From SG8-41 sp963699525 (GTDB lineage Bacteria; Pseudomonadota; Gammaproteobacteria; Burkholderiales; SG8-41), in assembly GCA_963699525.1 (NCBI GenBank), contig CAVOUI010000005.1, positions 357,772-421,771 of the forward strand: a DNA stretch of 64,000 bases, written 5' to 3'. Under the pieces are notes generated by a model. The model did not search any database. It worked only from the letters and a program-made list of their open reading frames with translations, and was not told the origin of the DNA. The position numbers and the translations under genes are program-made. This document shows positions 27,333 to 34,956 of the stretch, one piece after another. The number at the start of each line of letters is the position of its first letter. The stretch's first letter is position 1.

Positions 27333-28298
27333 TTATTCCGGCTGAATGCCGATCTCGCGCACGACCCGGCTCCAGCGCTCCCGCTCCGCGCGCAGGAACT
27401 CGTTCAGGGCCTGCGGCGTCCCGGCGCCGTCGGTGTAGAACCCCATTTCCCGCAGGCGCTGGACGACGTCGGGATCCCTAAGCGTCGCATCGAGCTCGGC
27501 GTTGACCCGCTTTACGACCGCGGGCGGCGTGCCGGCGGGCGCGACCAGGGCGAACCAGCCGATGAAGTCGAAGCCCGGAAAGGTTTCGGCGACGGGGGGA
27601 ATCTCCTCGAACCCGGGTATGCGCCGCGCGGAGGTGACCGCGAGCGCGCGCAGCTCGCCGCGCTTCATGAAGGGGGCGGCGGACGGCACGGCGAGTATGG
27701 CGAGCTGCGTCCTGCCGGCGAGCGTGTCCTGGATGCCCACCGGCATGACGGCGTACGGAACCTGCAGGATCTCGGTTCCGGCGAGCTTGTTGAGCCAGGC
27801 CGCGATCATGCCCGAGAAATTCCGCGGGCCGTCGGTCGCGAAGGCGAGCTTGCCCGGCTGCGCCTTTTCGAGCGCGATCAGCTCGGGAAGCGTCCGCGCC
27901 CGGACGGACGTGTGCGCCAGCACGATGAAGGGAATCTTCGCGATCATGCCCACCGCCGCGAAGTCCTTGACCGGGTCGTAGGGCAGCTTCCTGAAGGTGT
28001 ACTGGTTGCTCACCAGCGGCGCGGCGGTGGCGCAGAAGAAGTTGTAGCCGTCCGGCGTGGCCCGCGCCGCGGCCTGCGCCCCGATGATGTTCCCGGACCC
28101 GGGGCGGTTGTCCACCACGATCTGCTGGCCCAGCCCGCGCGATATCCGCCCGGCGACGAGGCGGCAGAGGATGTCGGGCGTGCCTCCCGCCGCCTGCGAG
28201 ACGAAGACGCGGATCGGGCGCGCGGGCCACGGCTGGGCGTGCGCGGTCGCGGCCGCTGCCGCAGCCGCGAGGAGCAGCGTGGACAATGCGCGTTTCAT
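27333..28298 (-). CDS. Bug-family TTT substrate-binding protein
   Basis: The 321-residue protein has an Ala-rich signal peptide ('STLLLAAAAAAATAHAQ'), then 'WPARPIRVFVSQAAGGTPDILCR', 'VDNRPGSGNIIGAQAAARATPDGYN', 'AFATDGPRNFSGMIAAWLNKLAG' and 'MGFYTDGAGTPQALNEF'. It aligns throughout with the downstream paralogue, pointing to tandem duplication. It lies 30 bp after the M24 gene on the same strand, so the ligand may be the substrate of that operon. Confidence 0.92.
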   Translation of the reverse strand: MKRALSTLLLAAAAAAATAHAQPWPARPIRVFVSQAAGGTPDILCRLVAGRISRGLGQQIVVDNRPGSGNIIGAQAAARATPDGYNFFCATAAPLVSNQYTFRKLPYDPVKDFAAVGMIAKIPFIVLAHTSVRARTLPELIALEKAQPGKLAFATDGPRNFSGMIAAWLNKLAGTEILQVPYAVMPVGIQDTLAGRTQLAILAVPSAAPFMKRGELRALAVTSARRIPGFEEIPPVAETFPGFDFIGWFALVAPAGTPPAVVKRVNAELDATLRDPDVVQRLREMGFYTDGAGTPQALNEFLRAERERWSRVVREIGIQPE

Positions 28299-28328
28299 AG
28301 TTCCTCCCCGTGAGCGGTCGGCCGCCGC

Positions 28329-29528
28329 TCAGCCCAGCTCGAATATCTTCTGCGGAAACTTGTGCAGCCGCTCGACGCCGCCGCGCTCGCCGATGAGAAA
28401 GTTGTCGCACACCCAGCTGTAGGTCCGCTCGGTGGTGTAAGTCGGGTGCGCGGCGACGACCATGCTGGCGCCAATCGGCAGGGTCTCGTCGAAGCGCACC
28501 ATCGGGCGCTCCACCATGTCGTAGCCCTGGCTGTGGCAATGCAGCCGCTTCTCCTCCGGCCGGCCGTTCGCGCGCATGAACCCGTTGTAGGCGTCCCAGA
28601 CCTCCCTGCAGGAGGCGCCGGGCTTGAGGAGATCGGTCGTGAATTTTTGCGCCTTGAGCACGAACTCGAACTCCTCGAGCATCTCCTCGGAAGCGCGTCC
28701 GAGCACGCAAGTGCGCCCGATCTCGGTGTAGAAGCCGCCGGGGCCGTTGTTCTCGATCAGCAGCGTGAACTGGTCGCCCTCGCGGATGACCCGGTTCTGG
28801 AGGTGGCGGTTGCCGAAGACCGCGGCGGTCCCGACCGGGCCCGACGCGCACAGGAACAATCCCTGCTCGCTGCCGTGGCTGTGGCCCACGGTTTCGGCGA
28901 TGGCGGCGACCTCGAGGTCGCGCATTCCGGGGCGGATCCCCTTCATCACGGCGTCCATCGCCAGGTCCTGCATCGCGGCGACGCGGCGCATGAAGTCGAT
29001 CTCCTCCGCGCTCTTCACCGCCTTGATGCGGTCCACGAGGTCGGAAGCGTCCACGAACTTCGCCTTCGGCAGGGCGCGCTTCAGGTAGTCCACCAGGGCG
29101 AAGGACATCGCCGCGGTGCCGAGCAGGCCGATGGTCGCGGTCTTGTAGCGCTCGAGCGCTTTCTCGGCGAGCTGCGCATCGTATTCCGCCGTGTAGTGGG
29201 CGGAGGCGAAGCTCGGCGTGCTCATGAAGCGGGCGACGCCGCGGCGCACGCCGTCGCCCTGCGGCGGCAGCTCGCGCACGGCTCCGTGCGGCCCCATGCC
29301 GATCACGCTCATGCGCTCGTCGCGGGGAAAGACGACCGTTGCCGGATAGCCGTTGGTGGCGGGCACGTCGGTCAGGTACTTGACGTAGCCGCCCATGAAG
29401 TCGTTGTTCGCCTGCGCGAGCAGCACGTCGACGCGGCCCGCGGCCATCGCCGCGCGTATCGCCGACCAGCGCCGCTCCAGCTCGCGGTCGGATATGGGGT
29501 GATTGACGCGCTCCGAAGCTCCAGCCAT
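28329..29528 (-). CDS. M24 (pita-bread) family protein, Xaa-Pro peptidase/creatinase-like
   Basis: A 399-residue pita-bread protein with creatinase-type N-domain ('ISDRELERRWSAIRAAMAAGRVD') and M24 C-domain: 'LLIENNGPGGFYTEIGRTCVLG', 'CHSQGYDMVERPMVRFDE', 'VVAAHPTYTTE', 'LIGERGGVERLHKF'. The DxG...D metal motif of aminopeptidases is changed (ENN...TE), so a non-peptidase such as a creatinase- or DddP-like enzyme is possible. Genes on both sides are catabolic and on the same strand. Confidence 0.82.
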   Translation of the reverse strand: MAGASERVNHPISDRELERRWSAIRAAMAAGRVDVLLAQANNDFMGGYVKYLTDVPATNGYPATVVFPRDERMSVIGMGPHGAVRELPPQGDGVRRGVARFMSTPSFASAHYTAEYDAQLAEKALERYKTATIGLLGTAAMSFALVDYLKRALPKAKFVDASDLVDRIKAVKSAEEIDFMRRVAAMQDLAMDAVMKGIRPGMRDLEVAAIAETVGHSHGSEQGLFLCASGPVGTAAVFGNRHLQNRVIREGDQFTLLIENNGPGGFYTEIGRTCVLGRASEEMLEEFEFVLKAQKFTTDLLKPGASCREVWDAYNGFMRANGRPEEKRLHCHSQGYDMVERPMVRFDETLPIGASMVVAAHPTYTTERTYSWVCDNFLIGERGGVERLHKFPQKIFELG

Positions 29529-29542
29529 CCGTGCTCTCCTCC

Positions 29543-30496
29543 TCACCGCTTGACGATGTTGACCATGCTCTTCAAATCGCCCGCCAGGAACTTGCGCAGG
29601 TTGTCCTCGACCACCGGCAGCGCGTGGTCGGGGTAGCCATCGAAGAATCCGCCCTGGTGGGTGGTGATGATGACATTGTCCATCGACCAGAAGGGATGGT
29701 CCTCGGGCAGGGGCTCGTTGGCAAAGACGTCGAGCGCGGCGCCGGCGAGCTTCCCGTGCTTCAATGCCTCGACTAGGGCGGGCTCATCCACCACGCCGCC
29801 GCGCGCGAGGTTGACGAGGTAGCTCCCGGGCTTCATCGCCGCGAACACCGCGGCGTTGACACTATGGCGCGTTTGAGGCGTGTACGGGGTAAGCAGCACC
29901 AGAAAATCAAGGCCGCGAACGGCGGTGACGAGCTCGTCGCGCCCGAACATGCGGTCGATGCCCGCGACCGGCCGCTTCGCCGAGGTGATGCCCACGACCG
30001 TCATGCCCATCGCCTTGCAGCGCGGCGCGAGCTCCTCGGCGATCGCGCCGATGCCGAAGATGCCGACGGTCTTGCCGCGGATCAAGGTTGCCGGAAACCG
30101 CACCCACTTGCGCTCGCGCTGGCTGCGCAGCGAGCGGGGAAGGTCGCGCGCGAGCGCGAGCATGGACATGAGCGCGGCCTCCGACACCGGAGCGCCGTGG
30201 AAGCCGTGCATGTGGGTGACCAGCACTTCGCCGCGGAGCGACGGCTGGTCGGTGATGCCGTCGATCCCGGTTCCCAGCGCCTGGATCCACTTCAGATTCT
30301 TCGCCTTGGCGAGCACGTGGTCGGCCATCATCGGTCCGAACGTGACCAGCACGTCGGCGGTCCCGATGTAGGGATCGACCTTGGTGTGATGCTCCACCAT
30401 GTTGACGGTCACCCGGGGAAACGTCGTCCGGAGGTGGTCGTAGTACCGCGTCCGGACCTTCTCGGGCAGCGAGAGCAATATCAGGACCTGCGTCAT
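29543..30496 (-). CDS. D-2-hydroxyacid dehydrogenase family protein
   Basis: The 317-residue protein has the 2-hydroxyacid dehydrogenase plan: 'GKTVGIFGIGAIAEELAPR' NAD-binding loop, 'LVNLARGGVVDEPALVEAL' with the substrate Arg, 'DVFANEPLPEDHPFWSMDNV' with the Glu, and 'ITTHQGGFFDGYPD' with the acid-base His. It would interconvert a 2-oxo acid and D-2-hydroxy acid with NAD(P)H. It overlaps the upstream amidohydrolase gene by 4 bp (ATGA), indicating translational coupling. Confidence 0.92.
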   Translation of the reverse strand: MTQVLILLSLPEKVRTRYYDHLRTTFPRVTVNMVEHHTKVDPYIGTADVLVTFGPMMADHVLAKAKNLKWIQALGTGIDGITDQPSLRGEVLVTHMHGFHGAPVSEAALMSMLALARDLPRSLRSQRERKWVRFPATLIRGKTVGIFGIGAIAEELAPRCKAMGMTVVGITSAKRPVAGIDRMFGRDELVTAVRGLDFLVLLTPYTPQTRHSVNAAVFAAMKPGSYLVNLARGGVVDEPALVEALKHGKLAGAALDVFANEPLPEDHPFWSMDNVIITTHQGGFFDGYPDHALPVVEDNLRKFLAGDLKSMVNIVKR

Positions 30497-31494
30497 GCGA
30501 GCCCAAGCAGGCGCGCCGCATTGCCGCCGCAGATCGCGGCGTGATCGGCTTCCGACACGCCGCAGTTCCTGACGAACGCGACCGGATCCTTCTCGCCCAC
30601 CGGGTAGTCGCTGCCCATGACCAGGCGATCCGCGCCGACGCGCTCGAGCAGCACCTTGAAGACCGCGGGATCGTAGACGCAGGTGTCGTAGTGGAACGAG
30701 CGCAGGAACTCGCTCGGCTTCCGGCCCCCCATATTGCGAGCCGTGTCGGGGCGATTCAGCTGGTTGCGGTCCAGGCGGCCGAGGTAGTGCGGGAAATAGC
30801 CGCCGCCGTGCGCCATGACGACCTTGAGGCTCGGGTACTTGTGCAGTACGCCCTCGTAGATGAGGGAGGCCATCACCTTCGTCTCCTCGATCGACTGGCC
30901 GGCCGAGTTCCACAGCGCGTAGTTCTGGAACCAGGGATCGCGCGTGCCCTCGGGATGGATCCACACGGTGACCCCGAGATCGTTCACCGCTTCCCAGAAC
31001 GGATGGAATACCGGTTCGCCCAGGTACGCGCCGTTGTAGGCAGCGCCGGCGTTGACGACCTTGAATCCCAGCTGCCGCGCGCCGCGCTCGAGCTCCGGGA
31101 TGGCGAGCGTCACGTCCTGTAGCGGCAACGTGCTGCTGCCGATGAAGCGCCCGGGATGCTTTGCGACCCACCGGGCGGTGGTGTCGTTGCAGTGCCGGCA
31201 GAGGTCGAGATCGGTCTTCGGGTCCGCCCACGACGTTCCCTGCATGACCGTGCTCGAGGTGACGACGCTCATGTCGATGCCGCGCGCGTCCATGTCCTCG
31301 ATTTCCGTTTCCGGCTGCATCATCCGCCGGATCAGCTCGACCGCCCCGGGGCGCGGCGCGGCGGCCGGACGCGCGCCGAAACCGGTGAACACGGTCTTGT
31401 TGGTGGAGGCCTTGAACACGTGCTCGTCGAGCATGTGCACGTGGAAATCGATGACCGGCGCGCGGCGCAGGCCGGTGGGAGATGAAGTCGTCAT
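30493..31494 (-). CDS. Amidohydrolase-2 family protein
   Basis: From ATG 31494 the protein has 333 residues with a complete metal site: 'VIDFHVHMLDEHVF' (HxH), 'LKVVMAHGGGYFPHYLGR' and 'RLVMGSDYPVGEKDP'. A decarboxylase or hydrolase role on an aromatic or dicarboxylic acid is likely. Starts up to 31524 are possible but add unconserved residues. It heads the operon with the D-2-hydroxyacid dehydrogenase, M24 and Bug genes. Confidence 0.87.
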   Translation of the reverse strand: MTTSSPTGLRRAPVIDFHVHMLDEHVFKASTNKTVFTGFGARPAAAPRPGAVELIRRMMQPETEIEDMDARGIDMSVVTSSTVMQGTSWADPKTDLDLCRHCNDTTARWVAKHPGRFIGSSTLPLQDVTLAIPELERGARQLGFKVVNAGAAYNGAYLGEPVFHPFWEAVNDLGVTVWIHPEGTRDPWFQNYALWNSAGQSIEETKVMASLIYEGVLHKYPSLKVVMAHGGGYFPHYLGRLDRNQLNRPDTARNMGGRKPSEFLRSFHYDTCVYDPAVFKVLLERVGADRLVMGSDYPVGEKDPVAFVRNCGVSEADHAAICGGNAARLLGLA

Positions 31495-31648
31495 GGGGAC
31501 AATCGGGGGCGCGTCCATTCTCAAAGCCGCTCCCCGGCCTTGTCAAGCGCGCCGGCCGGCGCTTGACAGGGCGCGGGGCTATGCTCGAAAGTGAGCCTTG
31601 GATTTCCTTCCACGTTGCTCGTTCCTCGCTACCCGTGACGGGTGATTC

Positions 31649-32413
31649 GTGAGCGAAAATCGCAAGGCGGCATTGGTGACGGGGGGCGCGACGGGGATCG
31701 GGCGCGCGGCGGTGCTTGCGCTCGCGCGCGCCGGTTACGACGTCGCGATCAACTACAACTCCAGCGAATCCGCCGCTCGCAGCGCCGCCGCGGAAGCGGA
31801 GAAGCTCGGCGCCGGCACGCTGCTCGCGAAGTGCGACGTGAGCGACGAAACTGGCGTCCGCGCCATGCTGAAGCGGGTGGGGGAGAAATTCGGGAAGCTC
31901 GACGCGTTGGTGAACAACGCCGGAACCACCGCCTCGATGAAGCTTCGCGATCTCGACAGCCTGTCGCTCGAAGAGTGGGACCGGGTGTTCGCGGTCAACG
32001 TGCGCGGACTCTTCCAGGTAACGCGGGCGGCGTTGCCGCTGCTCCGCAAGAGCGATCGGCCCTGTATCGTGAATACCGCAAGCATCGTGGGGCTGCGCCC
32101 CGGCCCGCAGCCGCTGCCGTACGCCGCGAGCAAGGCCGCCATCATCAACCTGACGAAGACCCTGGCCTACAACCTCGGTCCGGAAATCCGCGTCAATGCC
32201 GTGGCGCCGGGCTGGATGGAGGGCGACTGGATGAAGCGGATGCTCAAGGACAAGTACGGCGAGCTCATGGAGCGGCGGGCGAAACAGACGCCGCTCAGGC
32301 GCGTGGTGACCGCCGACGACGTCGCGGAAACCATGGTGAGCCTGATCGAGGGCAACCGCTTCGTCACGGGCGAGGTCGTCGTGATCGACGGTGGCTACAG
32401 CAGCTCCACTTGA
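31649..32413 (+). CDS. SDR-family oxidoreductase (FabG-like)
   Basis: A 254-residue classical SDR from GTG 31649: 'KAALVTGGATGIGRAAVLAL' (TGxxxGxG), 'DALVNNAGTT', Ser in 'IVNTASIVG', and 'PYAASKAAI' (YxxxK). It ends 'GEVVVIDGGYSSST'. It should oxidise or reduce a secondary alcohol/ketone with NAD(P). The AMP-ligase gene starts one base after its stop, so they form one operon. Confidence 0.92.
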   Translation: MSENRKAALVTGGATGIGRAAVLALARAGYDVAINYNSSESAARSAAAEAEKLGAGTLLAKCDVSDETGVRAMLKRVGEKFGKLDALVNNAGTTASMKLRDLDSLSLEEWDRVFAVNVRGLFQVTRAALPLLRKSDRPCIVNTASIVGLRPGPQPLPYAASKAAIINLTKTLAYNLGPEIRVNAVAPGWMEGDWMKRMLKDKYGELMERRAKQTPLRRVVTADDVAETMVSLIEGNRFVTGEVVVIDGGYSSST

Positions 32414-32414
32414 G

Positions 32415-34065
32415 ATGCTGGAAGGCGTCGTTCCATTTCCCCCTGAATTCGCGCGGCGCTATCGTGAGCGCGGCTACTGGGCGGACAAGTCGCTCGCGCA
32501 GGAGTTTGGCGTCGTCTTCCGGCGGTTTGCGGAACGCACGGCGCTGATCGACCGCGACCGGCGCCTGACCTACCGCGACCTCGACCGGGCGAGCGACCGG
32601 CTCGCGCTCAACCTGCTGGCGCTGGGGCTGAAGCCGCTCGACCGCGTGGTGGTCCAGCTGCCCAATGTCGCTGAGTTCGTCATCCTCTATTTCGCACTGC
32701 AGAAGATCGGCGCCGTACCGGTCGCGGCGCTCGTCGCGCACCGCTACATGGAAGTGAGCCAGTTCGTGAGGACGTCATCCGCCGTTGCCTGCGTGTATCC
32801 CGAGGCACAGGGTGACTACCGCTTCAGCCGGATGGTTGAGCGCGTGCAGTCCGAGTTGCCGTGCGTGAAATGGCGCATCGTGCTCGGCGCGGCGTCGAGC
32901 GGGGAGCACGCGCTCCGCGATCTCATCGAACGCGGTCCCACGCTGCCAAGCTCCGAACTCGAAAGGATTGCGATCGATCCGGACGATCCCGCCGTGTTCC
33001 AGCTTTCGGGGGGCACCACGGGTGTGCCCAAGCTCATCCCGCGCACGCACAACGACTACGCGTACAACTCGAAGACCGCTGCGCCGGTCTGCGGCGTCGA
33101 TGCCGATTCGGTGCTGCTCCTCGCCCTTCCCATCGCCCACAACCTGCCGCTCGCCTGTCCCGGCGTCCAGGGCTGCTTCTTCACCGGGGCGAGGGTCGTG
33201 CTTTGCGCGAGCACGCGTCCCGAGGAAATGCTTCCCCTGGTGGAGAAGCATCGCGTGACGCACATCAAGGTGGTGCCGGCGCTTCTCATCCGCCTCATCA
33301 ACAGCCCGGAAGCGGGGAAGCTCGATCTCTCCTCGGTCAGAGTCGTGCAGAGCGGCGGCCAGCGCATGCAGCCCCAGGTGCGGCTGCGCGCGCGCGAGGT
33401 GTTCCCCAACGCGATCATCCAGGAAAACTTCGGCATGGCCGAGGGGATGCTCTTCTTCGTGCGCTTCGACGACGCGGAGGAGGTCCAGCTCGAGTCCTGC
33501 GGCCGGCCGATCTGCCCGGATGACGAGGCGAAGCTCGTGGACGACGAGGGGAAGGAAGTCCCGCCGGGAGACGTGGGCGAGCTCGCGTGCCGCGGACCGT
33601 ACACGCTGCGCGGCTACTACAACGCGCCTGAGCACAACGCGCGTGTCTTCACCCGCGACGGCTTCTACCTCACCGGCGACTTGATGCGCCGCACGCCCTC
33701 CGGCCACTACGTCGTCGAAGGGCGCAAGAAGGATCTCATCAATCGCGGCGGAGAGAAAATCAGCGCGGAGGAGATCGAGAACCTCATCCTGTCGCACCCG
33801 GCGGTGCTGAACGTCGCGTGCATCCCGGTGCCCGACTCCGGATCTCGGAGAGCGGATGTGCGCCTGCGTGATCCTGCGCCAGGGACGCGCGCTGACGCTC
33901 AGGGAGCTCGTGGATTTCCTGTCGGCCAAGGAGATCGCGAAGTTCAAGCTGCCGGAGCGGCTCGAGATCATGAATGAATTCCCGGTGTCCGCGTTCGGCA
34001 AGGTGTCGAAGAAGACGCTGGTCGAGACGGTGACGCGCAAGCTCGAACAGGGGAAGGCTGCCTGA
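32415..34065 (+). pseudogene. AMP-dependent ligase (DhbE/EntE-like) with one frameshift
   Basis: The frame from ATG 32415 ('MLEGVVPFPPEFARRYRERGYW') encodes an acyl-adenylating enzyme: 'VFQLSGGTTGVPKLIPRTHNDY' (P-loop), 'QENFGMAEGMLFFVR', 'GFYLTGDLMRR', 'GRKKDLINRGGEKISAEEIE'. After 'CIPVPDS' near 33843 the frame shifts; the last ~69 residues ('MCACVILRQG...', 'FPVSAFGKVSKKTLVE' with the catalytic Lys) lie in the next frame. Removing one G restores 550 codons. It activates an aryl or acyl acid as AMP ester, probably for CoA ligation. A sequencing error is as likely as inactivation. Confidence 0.88.
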
Positions 34066-34907
34066 TGCGGATCATCGATCTCCACTGCTATCCCGGCACG
34101 AAGGAGTGGATCGCCTGCCAGGGGCCGTACGTCGAGGCGCTCGCGAAATACTGGCATCGCGAGTGGAAGGCGAAGAGCGAGGACGAGGTCGTGAAGGACT
34201 TTACCGACGCCGGCGTCGAGGCTGTGCTGGTCGCACTCGACCTCGAGACCACCATCGGCACGCCGCCCTGCGGGAACGAGTACGTCCACGCGATGTGGAA
34301 ACGGCATCCCACACGCATCCTCCAGGCGTGGGGTGCGCTCGAGCCGGCGAAGGGCGGCGTCGCCATCCAGCAGGCAAAGAAGGCGGTGCGGGAGCTGGGC
34401 CTCATCGGGTTTCACTTCCACCCGATCATGCAGCACTTCGCCGTCAACGACCGCCGCTACTATCCTTTGTTCGAGACGATCAACGAGTTGAAGGCCGCTG
34501 TGATGATCGACGTCGGCACCACGGGCATGGGCGCGGGCATGCCGGGCGGCATGGGCGCGCGCATCCGCCACGCGCATCCATCGGCGATAGACGACCTTGC
34601 CGCCGATTTCCCGAACCTCAAGATCATCATGGCCCACCCCGGCTGGCCGTGGGTGGACGAGACGACGGCGGTCGCCCTGCACAAGGGCAACGTCTTCTGG
34701 GAAATGTCAGGCTGGGCGCCGAAATACTTTCCGGCGAGCCTCAAGGTCGACATGCGCGCGCGGCTGCAGGACAAGATCATGTTCGGCAGCGACTACCCGA
34801 GCCTGCCCTACGCGCGGATCCTGAAGGAGTGGCAGGAGCTCGGCTACAGCGACGCGGTGATGGAGAAGATCTTCCACGCGAACGCCGAGCGCGTGCTCGG
34901 ACTGTAA
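34065..34907 (+). CDS. Amidohydrolase family protein
   Basis: Overlapping the ligase stop by one base (TGATG), this 280-residue protein begins 'MRIIDLHCYPGTKEW', where the usual HxH reads HxY. Other features are retained: 'LGLIGFHFHPIMQHF', 'NLKIIMAHPGWPWVDETT' and 'KIMFGSDYPSLPYARIL'. It is probably a metal-dependent hydrolase or decarboxylase working on the product of the SDR/ligase operon. The changed first motif makes metal content uncertain. Confidence 0.85.
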   Translation: MRIIDLHCYPGTKEWIACQGPYVEALAKYWHREWKAKSEDEVVKDFTDAGVEAVLVALDLETTIGTPPCGNEYVHAMWKRHPTRILQAWGALEPAKGGVAIQQAKKAVRELGLIGFHFHPIMQHFAVNDRRYYPLFETINELKAAVMIDVGTTGMGAGMPGGMGARIRHAHPSAIDDLAADFPNLKIIMAHPGWPWVDETTAVALHKGNVFWEMSGWAPKYFPASLKVDMRARLQDKIMFGSDYPSLPYARILKEWQELGYSDAVMEKIFHANAERVLGL

Positions 34908-34927
34908 TCACGATCCCCCCATCCCAA

Positions 34928-34950
34928 CCTTCCCCCGCAAGGGGGGAAGG
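34928..34950. repeat. C-rich hairpin element, second copy
   Basis: CCTTCCCCC / GGGGGAAGG arms separated by GCAAG, preceded by CCCCCCATCCCAA. It shares arms with the element at 20915-20937. It lies between convergent genes and may terminate both. Confidence 0.75.
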
Positions 34951-34956
34951 GAATGC

